From Pseudomonadota bacterium (GTDB lineage: Bacteria; Pseudomonadota; Gammaproteobacteria; Burkholderiales; Burkholderiaceae_C), in NCBI GenBank assembly GCA_031119395.1, contig JAVHYA010000006.1, positions 31,748 to 95,747 of the forward strand: 64,000 nt of DNA, given 5' to 3'. Below, one piece after another: positions 44,340-56,095 of this stretch. A program made the translations under genes and the position numbers. The notes beneath the pieces are model-generated. The model was not told the origin of the DNA, did no database searches, and saw only the letters and a program-made list of their open reading frames with translations. Positions within the stretch are counted from its first letter, which is position 1; every line of letters begins with the position of its first letter.

Positions 44340-44675
44340 ATGAGTACCAAGGAAAACGCAGCCGTCAGCCAGCTGCTGGCATTGCTCGAAGCCCGTTACG
44401 CGCTGCGCGTGCTCTGGGCCTTGCGCGACGGACATGCGCAGACCTTCCGGCTGCTCCAGGACAGTGTCGGCGGCATCACCCCCAACACGCTCAACACCCG
44501 CATCAAGGAACTGCGCGAGGCCGGCATCGTCAGCCATGGCAGCGACGGCTACAGCCTCACGCTGAGCGGGCAGGACCTGCTCAAGCGCCTGTCGGACCTG
44601 CAGGCCTTCGCCGCCAAGTGGCAGGTCGGCCAGGTCAAGAAGGCGCCGGTGGTGGCGCCCGTCAAGGTCGCCTGA
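44340..44675 (+). CDS. Small HxlR-like winged-helix transcriptional regulator
   Basis: A 111-residue cytoplasmic protein with one winged helix-turn-helix of the HxlR type: ALRVLWALRDGHAQTFRLLQ, then SVGGITPNTLNTRIKELREA (recognition region) and GIVSHGSDGYSLTLSGQDLL. It lacks the N-terminal cysteine of redox-sensing HxlR members and has a short wing. GAGGAG precedes the ATG; the in-frame TTG one codon earlier is not preferred. Targets unknown; it stands alone between psd and the FKBP gene. Confidence 0.82.
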   Translation: MSTKENAAVSQLLALLEARYALRVLWALRDGHAQTFRLLQDSVGGITPNTLNTRIKELREAGIVSHGSDGYSLTLSGQDLLKRLSDLQAFAAKWQVGQVKKAPVVAPVKVA

Positions 44676-44853
44676 CACCTCGCGGCCCGCTGCCGCCTCC
44701 CCTGATCCTCGCCGCAACGCCGTGCCGCCCCCGGGGCCGCGCGGCGTTCTCACGTGGGCGCCGGGTGCGCCCTCGTTAAACTGCGCGGCCCTCTCCGGCA
44801 TGCCGCTTTCCGACGGCACCCGGCCCGTCCCTCTCATTCCACAAGGAGCTCCC

Positions 44854-45204
44854 ATGCCCACCACCCCGTCCGGCCTGCAATACGAAGACACCGTCGTCGG
44901 CAACGGCGACGAAGCCAAGTCCGGCCACCACGTGCACGTGCACTACACCGGCTGGCTCTACAACGACGGCCAGCAGGGCGCGAAGTTCGACTCCAGCCGC
45001 GACCGCGGCCAGCCCTTCGCCTTCTCGCTGGGTGCCGGCCAGGTCATCAAGGGCTGGGACGAAGGCGTCGCCGGCATGAAGATCGGCGGCCAGCGCACCC
45101 TGATCATTCCGGCCGCCCTGGGCTACGGCGCGCGCGGCGCCGGCGGCGTGATCCCGCCGAACGCGACCCTGAAGTTCGACGTCGAACTGCTCGACGCGCA
45201 CTGA
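44854..45204 (+). CDS. FKBP-type peptidyl-prolyl isomerase
   Basis: A 116-residue single-domain FKBP catalysing cis/trans isomerisation of prolyl bonds. It has the family core: VHVHYTGWLYNDGQQGAKFD, FSLGAGQVIKGWDEGVAGMK and IPAALGYGARGAGGVIPPNA. There is no signal peptide, so it is cytoplasmic. AAGGAG lies 8 bases before the ATG. It lies next to the chaperone genes grpE-dnaK-dnaJ but is separated by hairpins. Confidence 0.95.
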   Translation: MPTTPSGLQYEDTVVGNGDEAKSGHHVHVHYTGWLYNDGQQGAKFDSSRDRGQPFAFSLGAGQVIKGWDEGVAGMKIGGQRTLIIPAALGYGARGAGGVIPPNATLKFDVELLDAH

Positions 45205-45208
45205 GCGC

Positions 45209-45265
45209 CGGGGCGCCCGAGGCGCCCCGCACCGCGCGGGGCCAGCGCCCGCCCCGCGCGCCCCT
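45209..45265 (+). terminator. Tandem GC hairpins after the FKBP gene
   Basis: Two perfect hairpins follow the stop codon: CGGGGCGCC / CGA / GGCGCCCCG (9 pairs) and GCGCGGGG / CCCCGCGC (8 pairs). There is no T run, so intrinsic termination is uncertain; they may instead protect the mRNA 3' end. Confidence 0.45.
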
Positions 45266-45402
45266 CCCCTCCCGTTGACCCTGTCCATCGGCCAGCGCAC
45301 GGCCATTGGAAATTTCTTGCACCGGAACCGGAAGCCCTGCCTTGAAAAGGGACTCCCGGGCCTCAGGTGCTGGACAGCATTTTTCCCAACCCATCCCAAG
45401 AC

Positions 45403-45954
45403 ATGTCGGAGCACCAGAACAACCAGCCCGGAGCAGATGCGCTGAGCGGCGCGCCCAGCCCCGAAGAACTCGAAGCCGCCCTGGCGGCGAACACCGCCGA
45501 TTCGCAGGCCGAACTGGCCGCGCTGCAGGCCAAGAACGCCGAACTGGCCGACCAGTACCTGCGCGCCCAGGCCGATGTGCAGAACGCGCGCCGCCGCGCC
45601 GACGAGGAAGTCGCCAAGGCCCGCAAGTTCGCGCTCGAGTCCTTTGCCGAGAGCCTGCTGCCCGTGCTCGACAGCCTGGAGGCCGGCCTGGCGGTGAAGG
45701 ACGCCACCCCCGAGCAGATCCGCGAAGGCGCCGAAGCCACGCTGCGCCAGCTCAAGCAGGCCCTGGAGCGCAACAAGGTGATCGAGGTGAACCCCGCCCC
45801 CGGCGCCAAGTTCGACCCGCACCAGCACCAGGCGATTTCCGTGGTGCCGGCCGACCAGGAACCGAACACCGTGGTCGGCGTGCTGCAGAAGGGCTACACC
45901 ATCGCCGAGCGCGTGCTGCGCCCTGCCCTGGTGACCGTCACGGCGCCGAAGTAA
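45403..45954 (+). CDS. grpE: Nucleotide exchange factor GrpE
   Basis: GrpE releases ADP from DnaK. The 183-residue product has an N-terminal coiled-coil ([20 protein letters not shown]) and the C-terminal beta domain ([40 protein letters not shown]). I chose the ATG at 45403; a GTG 12 codons earlier is possible but has no better ribosome binding site. CTTGAAA, identical to the sigma32 -35 box, lies about 60 bases upstream, but no matching -10 was found. Confidence 0.95.
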   Translation: MSEHQNNQPGADALSGAPSPEELEAALAANTADSQAELAALQAKNAELADQYLRAQADVQNARRRADEEVAKARKFALESFAESLLPVLDSLEAGLAVKDATPEQIREGAEATLRQLKQALERNKVIEVNPAPGAKFDPHQHQAISVVPADQEPNTVVGVLQKGYTIAERVLRPALVTVTAPK

Positions 45955-46006
45955 GCCACACGCCGCCCACAGGAAATCCACGCGCGGTCCCTTGAATCGC
46001 CCCGGG

Positions 46007-46015
46007 TTATCCACA
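46007..46015 (+). promoter_or_regulatory. Perfect DnaA box upstream of dnaK
   Basis: TTATCCACA, the exact DnaA-binding consensus, lies 46 bases before the dnaK ATG. A single nine-mer may occur by chance. It would sit in the dnaK leader or promoter. Confidence 0.35.
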
Positions 46016-46060
46016 AGTTCATCACAACATCATTTCTCGGAATCAGGAGCACAACACACC

Positions 46061-47998
<1,938 letters not shown>

Positions 47999-48017
47999 TT
48001 TCCCGGCCCCGATCCGA

Positions 48018-48051
48018 GGCTGGAGCACCTGAGGGCGCTCCGGCCTTTTTT
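48018..48051 (+). terminator. Rho-independent terminator between dnaK and dnaJ
   Basis: GGCTGGAGC, a 10-base loop, GCTCCGGCC (9 pairs including one G-T) and six T. It begins 20 bases after the dnaK stop. It should reduce read-through so that dnaJ is made at a lower level than dnaK. Confidence 0.82.
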
Positions 48052-48107
48052 GCTTCTTCCGCTTCTCCTCACCCGACGGCCCGCATCACGGACATCCGGA
48101 CACCGCT

Positions 48108-49247
<1,140 letters not shown>

Positions 49248-49269
49248 GGCCGTTGCAGCCGGAGACGCG

Positions 49270-49301
49270 CAGGGCGCGATGCGAAGCCGCATCGCGCCCT
49301 G
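49270..49301 (+). terminator. Long perfect hairpin after dnaJ
   Basis: CAGGGCGCGATGCG / AAGC / CGCATCGCGCCCTG, a perfect 14-pair stem 22 bases after the dnaJ stop. It has no T tail, so it may be a processing or stability element rather than a true intrinsic terminator. Confidence 0.55.
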
Positions 49302-49343
49302 TGTCGTTCAGGGCCGTCCAGACCCGCGCGAAGAGGCGCAGGG

Positions 49344-49398
49344 CGCTATCTTTTTCATAGCACGTGGCGCCCGCCGTGCGGGCATGGGAGGCATTTTT
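49344..49398 (+). repeat. Palindromic intergenic repeat, copy 2
   Basis: GCTATCTTTTTCATAGC palindromic head, then a GC hairpin (GCCCGC / CGT / GCGGGC) and, a few bases on, five T. It lies downstream of dnaJ, after the long hairpin. Confidence 0.75.
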
Positions 49399-49774
49399 CG
49401 CCCGGAAATCGTTTTTTGCCCGGATCAATCAATTCGGTACTTCCGCCGGGCCGCCGGCGCAAATTCGTCCGGGCTTATTCGACGACGGTAAATACCGGAC
49501 AACCGCGTAGGACGTCGGGACGTTATTAATAGCTTTCGACAAGATATAAGAATTCAGCCGGGTAATTTTCAAAGCGCCCGGCGCCCTCGCAATTCCATTC
49601 AATTCGACAGCACAGTCGCCGCCAGCCGGCAAGCCCGCGTGGCCGCGAAGCGACACACCGGCCGGTTCTCTCGCAGGGCAGCCACGCGCCGAAGGCCCCA
49701 GTTCGCAGGGCGCCTTGCCACCCCCGAAAATTTTCCGCGCTGCAAACCCACGGCTGGCGCGCACCTTTTGTAAC

Positions 49775-49792
49775 CCGGCACAGCTTTTGCTG
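49775..49792 (+). promoter_or_regulatory. Sigma54 (RpoN)-type promoter upstream of prkA
   Basis: CGGCACAGCTTTTGCT: the invariant -24 GG (49777-49778) and -12 GC (49789-49790) are exactly 10 bases apart, with GGCAC and TTGCT matching the consensus. Transcription would start near 49803. In E. coli the homologous yeaGH operon is activated by NtrC and sigma54, which fits. Confidence 0.6.
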
Positions 49793-50029
49793 AGGCGCCA
49801 GGGTGCAGGCAGGAACTTTTTTGCAGGATTGCTCTTCTTAATTTTTAAAACCACCTGCGGCAGGAATTTCCTCGGTGCGTTCTTTGCTTTATGCTGAACA
49901 AACCAAACTGCAAAAGGGAGTTTTTTTCCGGGTCACGCAAACTGGCATCACGGAGCACTTTCATGCGAGCGATGCGGTCTGCAGCCACGGAACCCGGCGC
50001 CAGCCTTGTCGACTCGTTGGAGGTTACCC

Positions 50030-51952
50030 ATGGATGTCATCAGCAACTTCACCGCCCGCTACGAACGCACGCGTGAAGAGGTCCTGTCGCTGCAGGAGTA
50101 CCTGGATGTCTGCAAGCGCGACGCCACCGCCTACGCCACGGCGGCGGAGCGGATGCTGAAGGCGATCGGCGATCCCGAACTCGTCGATACGCGCAACGAC
50201 TCCCGCCTGTCGCGCATCTTCGCCAACAAGGTCATCAAGATCTACCCGGCGTTCCGGGAGTTCTACGGCATGGAGGACGCCATCGAGCAGGTGGTTTCGT
50301 ACTTCCGGCATGCCGCCCAGGGCCTGGAAGAGAAGAAGCAGATCCTCTACCTGCTCGGCCCCGTGGGCGGCGGCAAGAGCTCCATCGCCGAGCGGCTCAA
50401 GCAGCTCATGGAGCACGTGCCCTTCTATTCGATCCAGGGCTCGCCCGTGAACGAGTCGCCCCTGGGCCTGTTCAGCGCGGCGGAAGACGGCGAGATCCTC
50501 GAGAAGGAATACGGCATCCCGCGCCGCTACCTGCAGCGCATCCTCTCGCCCTGGGCCGTCAAGCGGCTCGAGGAGTACGGCGGCGACATCCGGCAGTTCA
50601 AGGTGGTCAAGCGCTTCCCGTCGGTGCTGCGCCAGATCGCCGTGGCCAAGACCGAGCCGGGTGACGAGAACAACCAGGACATCTCCTCGCTGGTCGGCAA
50701 GGTCGACATCCGCAAGCTCGAAACCTACGCGCAGGACGACCCGGACGCGTACGCCTACTCCGGCGGCCTGTGCCTGGCCAACCAGGGTCTGCTGGAGTTC
50801 GTGGAGATGTTCAAGGCCCCCATCAAGGTGCTCCACCCGCTGCTCACGGCGACGCAGGAAGGCAACTTCAAGGGCACCGAGGGCTTCGGCGCCATCCCCT
50901 TCGACGGCATCGTGCTCGCGCACAGCAACGAGAGCGAGTGGAAGGCCTTCCGCAACAACAAGAACAACGAGGCCTTCCTCGACCGCATCTACATCGTCAA
51001 GGTGCCCTACTGCCTGCGCGTGTCGGAAGAAATCAAGATCTACGACAAGCTGGTGCGCAACTCCTCGCTGGCCAAGGCGCCCTGCGCCCCCGGCACGCTG
51101 AAGATGATGGCGCAGTTCTCGGTGCTCACGCGCCTGAAGGAGCCGGAGAACTCCAACGTGTTCTCCAAGATGCAGGTCTACGACGGCGAGAACCTCAAGG
51201 ACACCGATCCCAAGGCCAAGTCGATGCAGGAGTACCGCGACTACGCGGGGGTCGACGAGGGCATGAGCGGCGTCTCCACGCGCTTCGCCTTCAAGATCAT
51301 CTCCAAGGTCTTCAACTTCGACAGCTCGGAGGTCGCGGCCAATCCGGTGCACCTGATGTACGTGCTGGAGCAGCAGATCGAGCGCGAACAGTTCCCGGCC
51401 GAGACCGAGCAGAAGTTCGTCGGCTACATCAAGGAGCTGCTGGCGCCGCGCTACGCGGAGTTCATCGGCAAGGAGATCCAGACCGCCTACCTCGAGAGCT
51501 ATTCCGAGTACGGCCAGAACATCTTCGACCGCTACGTGACCTACGCCGACTACTGGATCCAGGACCAGGAGTACCGCGACGTCGACACCGGCGAGGTCTT
51601 CGACCGCGCCGCGCTCAACGCCGAACTCGAGAAGATCGAGAAGCCCGCCGGCATCGCCAATCCCAAGGACTTCCGCAACGAGATCGTGAACTTCGTGCTG
51701 CGCGCACGGGCCGGCAACGCGGGCAACAACCCGGCGTGGACCAGCTACGAGAAGCTGCGCACGGTGATCGAGAAGAAGATGTTCTCCAACACCGAGGAGC
51801 TGCTGCCGGTCATCAGCTTCAACGCCAAGAGCAGCGCCGACGAGCAGAAGAAGCACGAGGACTTCGTCACGCGCATGGTCGAGAAGGGCTACACGGCCAA
51901 GCAGGTGCGCCTGCTGTGCGAGTGGTACCTGCGCGTGCGCAAGTCGTCCTGA
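50030..51952 (+). CDS. prkA: PrkA-family AAA+ serine kinase (YeaG-like)
   Basis: A 640-residue cytoplasmic protein with a PrkA AAA+ ATPase domain (Walker A GPVGGGKS, residues 110-117) and a C-terminal kinase-like domain. Conserved YeaG segments include SRIFANKVIKIYPAFREFYG, IQGSPVNESPLGLF and AFLDRIYIVKVPYCLRVSEE. The ATG at 50030 has TTGGAGG 7 bases upstream. In E. coli YeaG acts with YeaH during nitrogen starvation and stationary phase. First gene of prkA-yeaH-spoVR; sigma54-like promoter upstream. Confidence 0.95.
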   Translation: MDVISNFTARYERTREEVLSLQEYLDVCKRDATAYATAAERMLKAIGDPELVDTRNDSRLSRIFANKVIKIYPAFREFYGMEDAIEQVVSYFRHAAQGLEEKKQILYLLGPVGGGKSSIAERLKQLMEHVPFYSIQGSPVNESPLGLFSAAEDGEILEKEYGIPRRYLQRILSPWAVKRLEEYGGDIRQFKVVKRFPSVLRQIAVAKTEPGDENNQDISSLVGKVDIRKLETYAQDDPDAYAYSGGLCLANQGLLEFVEMFKAPIKVLHPLLTATQEGNFKGTEGFGAIPFDGIVLAHSNESEWKAFRNNKNNEAFLDRIYIVKVPYCLRVSEEIKIYDKLVRNSSLAKAPCAPGTLKMMAQFSVLTRLKEPENSNVFSKMQVYDGENLKDTDPKAKSMQEYRDYAGVDEGMSGVSTRFAFKIISKVFNFDSSEVAANPVHLMYVLEQQIEREQFPAETEQKFVGYIKELLAPRYAEFIGKEIQTAYLESYSEYGQNIFDRYVTYADYWIQDQEYRDVDTGEVFDRAALNAELEKIEKPAGIANPKDFRNEIVNFVLRARAGNAGNNPAWTSYEKLRTVIEKKMFSNTEELLPVISFNAKSSADEQKKHEDFVTRMVEKGYTAKQVRLLCEWYLRVRKSS

Positions 51953-51980
51953 GCCACAGCACCACGGGAGGTCCGACACC

Positions 51981-53273
51981 TTGGCCATCCTGCAACAGAT
52001 CATCGACCGGCGCCTGTCGGGCAAGAACAAGTCCATCGGCAACCGCGAGCGCTTCCTGAGGCGCTACCGCGGCCAGATCCGCGACGCGGTGCGCAAGGCC
52101 GTGAGCGGCCGCAACATCCGCGAACTGGAACAGGGCGAGGACGTCACCTTGCCCCGGCGCGACGTGTCCGAACCCACCTTCGGCCATGCCGCCGGCGGCA
52201 ACCGCGAGTACGTGCACCCGGGCAACCAGGAGTTCGTCAAGGGTGACCGCATCGAGCGCCCCAAGGGCCAGGCCGGCGGCGGTTCCGGCAGCGGCGAAGC
52301 GGGTGACGGCGGCGAGGGCGAGGACGACTTCGTCTTCCGCCTCACACGCGAGGAGTTCATGCAGGTCTTCTTCGAGGACCTGGCGCTCCCCCATCTGGTG
52401 CGCACGCAGCTCGCCGAGGTGCCCGAGTGGAAGAGCCACCGTGCCGGCTTCACCAGCGACGGCACGCCCAACAACCTGCACGTGGTGCGCTCGATGCGCG
52501 GCGCGCTCGCCCGGCGCATCGCGCTGGGCGGCGATACGCGCAAGGAACTCCGGCGCCTGGAAGCCCACCTGCTGCAGTTGCGCGCGCACCCGCAGGCCGA
52601 ATCGGCGCTGATCCAGAAGGAGATCCGCGAGACCGAGCTGCAGATCGAGGAACTCCGGCGCACGGCCCGCCATGTGCCCTACATCGACCCCATCGACCTG
52701 CGCTACCGCAACCGGGTGAGGACGCCCGTGCCCAGCGCCAAGGCGGTGATGTTCTGCCTCATGGACGTGTCGGGCTCGATGGACGAGGCGCGCAAGGACA
52801 TGTCCAAGCGCTTCTTCATGCTGCTGTACCTGTTCCTCACGCGGCACTACGAGAAGATCGACCTGGTGTTCCTGCGCCATCACACCCAGGCGCAGGAAGT
52901 GAGCGAGGACGAGTTCTTCCATGCCACCGAGACCGGCGGCACCGTGGTGTCGAGTGCGCTGGTGCTGATGCGCGACATCATCCGCGCCCGCTACCCCAGC
53001 GGCGAATGGAACATCTACGGCGCCCAGGCCAGCGATGGCGACAACTGGCACCAGGACAGCGGCCGCTGCCGCGAGCTGCTCGACGAGACGATCCTCCCGG
53101 CCTGCCGCTACTACGCCTACGTGCAGGTGGCCGAGGCGGAGCAGAACCTGTGGCAGGAGTACACGCAGCTGGCCGGCATCCGCCCCAACTTCGCCATGCG
53201 CAAGGTGTCGAGCGCACAGGACATCTACCCGGTCTTCCGCGACCTGTTCAAGAAGGAAGGGGTTCCGGCATGA
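51981..53273 (+). CDS. yeaH: YeaH-family protein (DUF444) with a von Willebrand A-like domain
   Basis: A 430-residue cytoplasmic protein that always travels with PrkA/YeaG. It has a basic N-terminus (RRYRGQIRDAVRKAVSGRNI), a Gly/Glu-rich linker (about 97-116) and a C-terminal vWA-like domain with the metal-site motif DVSGSM at residues 262-267. The start is TTG, preceded by GGAGG at about 9 bases; no ATG fits the conserved MAILQQIIDRRLSGKNKS start. Biochemical role unknown. Confidence 0.94.
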   Translation: MAILQQIIDRRLSGKNKSIGNRERFLRRYRGQIRDAVRKAVSGRNIRELEQGEDVTLPRRDVSEPTFGHAAGGNREYVHPGNQEFVKGDRIERPKGQAGGGSGSGEAGDGGEGEDDFVFRLTREEFMQVFFEDLALPHLVRTQLAEVPEWKSHRAGFTSDGTPNNLHVVRSMRGALARRIALGGDTRKELRRLEAHLLQLRAHPQAESALIQKEIRETELQIEELRRTARHVPYIDPIDLRYRNRVRTPVPSAKAVMFCLMDVSGSMDEARKDMSKRFFMLLYLFLTRHYEKIDLVFLRHHTQAQEVSEDEFFHATETGGTVVSSALVLMRDIIRARYPSGEWNIYGAQASDGDNWHQDSGRCRELLDETILPACRYYAYVQVAEAEQNLWQEYTQLAGIRPNFAMRKVSSAQDIYPVFRDLFKKEGVPA

Positions 53274-53361
53274 GCCCCCGCCCGGCCGCTCCCGGCAAGC
53301 CAAGCGCAGCATTCGGCTGCACGGGGGCTCGTACCGCAGTGCGAAGCATGGAGGTCACCCG

Positions 53362-54939
53362 ATGAATGCCGTGCACACGGCCACCGCCAACGCCGCCGCG
53401 ATGGCCAACCTGGCCTCGCCGCCCGTCTTCGAGCGCGCCCCCGAGCGGCTGCCCAGCCCCTCGGACTGGACCTTCGAGCTCATCGAAACCTACCACGCCG
53501 AGATCGCCCGCACGGCCAAGGCCTACGGCCTGGACACCTATCCCAACCAGCTGGAGATCATCACTGCCGAGCAGATGATGGACGCCTACGCCAGCGTGGG
53601 CATGCCCGTCATCTACCGCCACTGGTCCTACGGCAAGCAGTTCATCAGCACCGAGAAGAACTACCGCCGCGGCCACATGGGGCTGGCCTACGAGATCGTC
53701 ATCAACTCCGACCCCTGCATCAGCTACCTGATGGAGGAGAACACGATGGCGATGCAGGCGCTGGTGATCGCGCATGCGGCCTACGGCCACAACAGCTTCT
53801 TCAAGGGGAACTACCTGTTCCGCATGTGGACCGACGCGTCGTCGATCATCGACTACCTGGTCTACGCACGGAACTACATCGCCGAGTGCGAGGAGCGGCA
53901 CGGCGTCGACACGGTGGAGGAACTGCTCGACTCCTGCCACGCGCTGATGAACTACGGCGTGGACCGCTACCGCCGGCCGCAGAAGCGCTCGCTCGCCCAG
54001 GAGATCGCGCGGCGCGAGGAGCGCGAGCGGCACCTGCAGCAGCAGGTGAACGACCTGTGGCGCACCGTGCCGCGCGGCAACCTGGCCGCGACCGAGGCGG
54101 CCGGCGCCAAGCGCTTTCCGCCGGAGCCGCAGGAGAACCTGCTGTACTTCATCGAGAAGAACGCCGCGCTGCTGGAGCCCTGGCAGCGCGAGGTGGTGCG
54201 CATCGTGCGCAAGATCGCGCAGTACTTCTACCCGCAGCGGCAGACGCAGGTCATGAACGAGGGCTGGGCCACCTTCTGGCACTACACCCTGCTCAACACG
54301 CTGTACGACCGCGGCCTGCTGGCCGACGGCTTCATGATGGAGTGGTTGTCGTCGCACACCGCGGTGGTGTTCCAGCCGCCGGTGGGCCACCGTGCCTACA
54401 GCGGCATCAACCCGTACGCGCTGGGCTTCGCGATGTACACCGACCTGCGCCGCATCTGCGAGAAGCCGACCGAGGAAGACCGCCGCTGGTTCCCCGAGAT
54501 CGCCGGCAGCCCGTGGCTCAGGACGCTCGACTATGCGATGCGCAACTTCAAGGACGAGAGCTTCGTCGGCCAGTTCCTCAGCCCCAAGGTGATGCGCGAC
54601 TTCCGCTTGTTCGCGATCCGCGACGACGAGGACGAATCCGAGCTCGAAGTCTCGGCGATCCACGACGACGGCGGCTACCGCGCGTTGCGCGAGTCGCTCT
54701 CGCGCCAGTACGACATCGGCAACCGCGAGCCCGACATCCAGGTGTGGAACGTGGACCTGCGCGGCGACCGTTCGCTCACGCTGCGTCACACGCAGCGGCA
54801 CAACCGCCCGCTGCACGACGACACGCCCGAGGTGCTCAAGCACGTGGCCCGGCTCTGGGGCTTCGACGTGCACCTGGAAAGCGTGGACGGCCAGGGCCGC
54901 ACGAGCTATCGCAAGACGGTCAGCCCCAAGCGGGGCTGA
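53362..54939 (+). CDS. SpoVR-family protein (YcgB-like)
   Basis: A 525-residue cytoplasmic protein of the SpoVR family, named for a Bacillus cortex protein but widespread in non-sporulating bacteria. Conserved parts: WTFELIETYHAEIARTAKAY, HWSYGKQFISTEKNYRRGHM, IAHAAYGHNSFFKGNYLF and VMNEGWATFWHYTLLNTLYD, the last resembling a metallopeptidase-like HE/E arrangement. GGAGG lies 6 bases before the ATG. Third gene of prkA-yeaH-spoVR, 88 bases after yeaH. Molecular function unknown. Confidence 0.95.
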   Translation: MNAVHTATANAAAMANLASPPVFERAPERLPSPSDWTFELIETYHAEIARTAKAYGLDTYPNQLEIITAEQMMDAYASVGMPVIYRHWSYGKQFISTEKNYRRGHMGLAYEIVINSDPCISYLMEENTMAMQALVIAHAAYGHNSFFKGNYLFRMWTDASSIIDYLVYARNYIAECEERHGVDTVEELLDSCHALMNYGVDRYRRPQKRSLAQEIARREERERHLQQQVNDLWRTVPRGNLAATEAAGAKRFPPEPQENLLYFIEKNAALLEPWQREVVRIVRKIAQYFYPQRQTQVMNEGWATFWHYTLLNTLYDRGLLADGFMMEWLSSHTAVVFQPPVGHRAYSGINPYALGFAMYTDLRRICEKPTEEDRRWFPEIAGSPWLRTLDYAMRNFKDESFVGQFLSPKVMRDFRLFAIRDDEDESELEVSAIHDDGGYRALRESLSRQYDIGNREPDIQVWNVDLRGDRSLTLRHTQRHNRPLHDDTPEVLKHVARLWGFDVHLESVDGQGRTSYRKTVSPKRG

Positions 54940-54947
54940 GGGCCGCG

Positions 54948-55322
54948 TCAGGCACCCGGGCTGCGGCGCGGGCGAAGCGGCCGGGGCGGCAGCAGCGGCC
55001 CCTGCGCCGCGGCGATGTGCTTCTCACCAGCGAGCACACGCACCATGCGCTGCACGCGCTGGCCGGCCACCTGGGTGTGCGCAACCAGCGTGCGCCATTC
55101 CTCCAGCAGCACCGCGGGCGACGGATCGTGCGAGGTCCGCAGCAAGGTCTGGGAGACGTCCACCAGCGCCGCCGCTGCGGCCAGGCCCGCGGTCAGGGCC
55201 TCGTGCGCGGGCGCGCCCTGCTGGATGCCGGATGGCGTGCCGCTGACGGTGCGTGCCAGCACGCTCTCGATGGCGAGCAGCGCGCGCTCGAGCGCAGCAC
55301 GTTCGGAGGGAGGCAGGGGCAT
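54948..55322 (-). CDS. Hypothetical protein, helical, unknown function
   Basis: A 124-residue frame converging on the spoVR gene with only 8 bases between stops. The product is Ala/Leu-rich and probably all helical (ERAALERALLAIESVLARTV, LVDVSQTLLRTSHDPSPAVL), without membrane segments or recognised motifs, and ends in a basic Pro/Arg-rich tail. The frame is long for its setting and has a sensible start, but no clear ribosome binding site. I do not recognise a family. Confidence 0.5.
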   Translation of the reverse strand: MPLPPSERAALERALLAIESVLARTVSGTPSGIQQGAPAHEALTAGLAAAAALVDVSQTLLRTSHDPSPAVLLEEWRTLVAHTQVAGQRVQRMVRVLAGEKHIAAAQGPLLPPRPLRPRRSPGA

Positions 55323-55441
55323 GGATGGGTGAATGCGCCGGATCCACGGCAGGAACCGTGTGAGACCGAGGCGTCAATCCATCATTCTGACACTTTTGAA
55401 AACATTCGTTTCCAATTAAGTCACACTTCTGCGCGGTGCGT

Positions 55442-56095
55442 TCACGCTGTCGGATCGGCCAATCGCGCGCGCTCGTCCAGTGCCCGCTGCCGCACGTGAC
55501 ACCCGTCGAGATGGTCGTTGACCAGCCCCATCGCCTGCATGAAGGCATAGACCGTGGTCGGCCCCACGAAGCTCCAGCCGCGCTTCTTGAGGTCCTTGGA
55601 CATGGCGACGGACTCCGGCGAGGTGGTGGCTGCCTGCAGCGCCGCCAGTGTCATGCGCTTCGGGCGGCTCGCCCGATCGGGCTCGAAGCCCCAGGCGTAG
55701 CGTGCCAGCGAGCCGAACTCCTCGCGCAGCTTCAACACCTGTCTGGCGTTGTTGATCGCGGACTCGATCTTGCCGCGGTGGCGCACGATGCCCGCGTCGC
55801 CCAGCAGCCGGGCCACGTCCTTCTCACCGAAGCGTGCCATGCGCTCGGCCTCGAAATTGGCGAAGCCGGCGCGGAAGGCCTCGCGCTTGTTGAGGATCGT
55901 GAGCCAGCTCAGGCCCGACTGGAAGCCTTCGAGGCAGATCTTCTCGAACAGTCGCCGCTCGTCGGTGACGGGGAAGCCCCATTCGTGGTCGTGGTAGTGC
56001 CGGTAGGCGGGCGACGCGGCGCACCAGCGGCAGCGCCACGCACCGTCCTCGCCCGCCAGCAGTCCCTCGGGCGGTGCGGCGTCGGCCCGGCTCAT
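55442..56095 (-). CDS. tag: DNA-3-methyladenine glycosylase I
   Basis: Removes 3-methyladenine from alkylated DNA (base excision repair). The 217-residue product has the Tag zinc site (RCRWC near residues 21-25; NDHLDGCH near 193-200) and the conserved [20 protein letters not shown] and [20 protein letters not shown] segments. The ATG overlaps the stop of the upstream enolase-superfamily gene by 4 bases, so it is translated from the same mRNA. Confidence 0.96.
   Translation of the reverse strand: MSRADAAPPEGLLAGEDGAWRCRWCAASPAYRHYHDHEWGFPVTDERRLFEKICLEGFQSGLSWLTILNKREAFRAGFANFEAERMARFGEKDVARLLGDAGIVRHRGKIESAINNARQVLKLREEFGSLARYAWGFEPDRASRPKRMTLAALQAATTSPESVAMSKDLKKRGWSFVGPTTVYAFMQAMGLVNDHLDGCHVRQRALDERARLADPTA

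Larger units (their letters stand above)
49302..50029. other. Long AT-richer intergenic region between dnaJ and prkA
   Basis: About 730 bases without a credible gene, clearly lower in GC than the surroundings (for example around 49425-49590 and 49785-49935). It contains repeat copy 2 and a sigma54-like promoter at 49775-49792, leaving a leader of roughly 230 bases before prkA. Short open frames in several directions lack ribosome binding sites and coding character. The length suggests upstream activator sites, but I found no clear NtrC palindrome. Confidence 0.6.

Noticed and set aside
45340..46000. CTTGAA boxes before grpE and before dnaK as sigma32 promoters
   Set aside because: The -35 halves match but no CCCCAT-type -10 box lies at a suitable distance in either case. 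Heat-shock control is likely from family knowledge but not shown by these sites.
49744..49774. A second sigma54-like site (TGGCGCGCACCTTTTG) just before the accepted one
   Set aside because: The invariant GC of the -12 element is missing at the required spacing.
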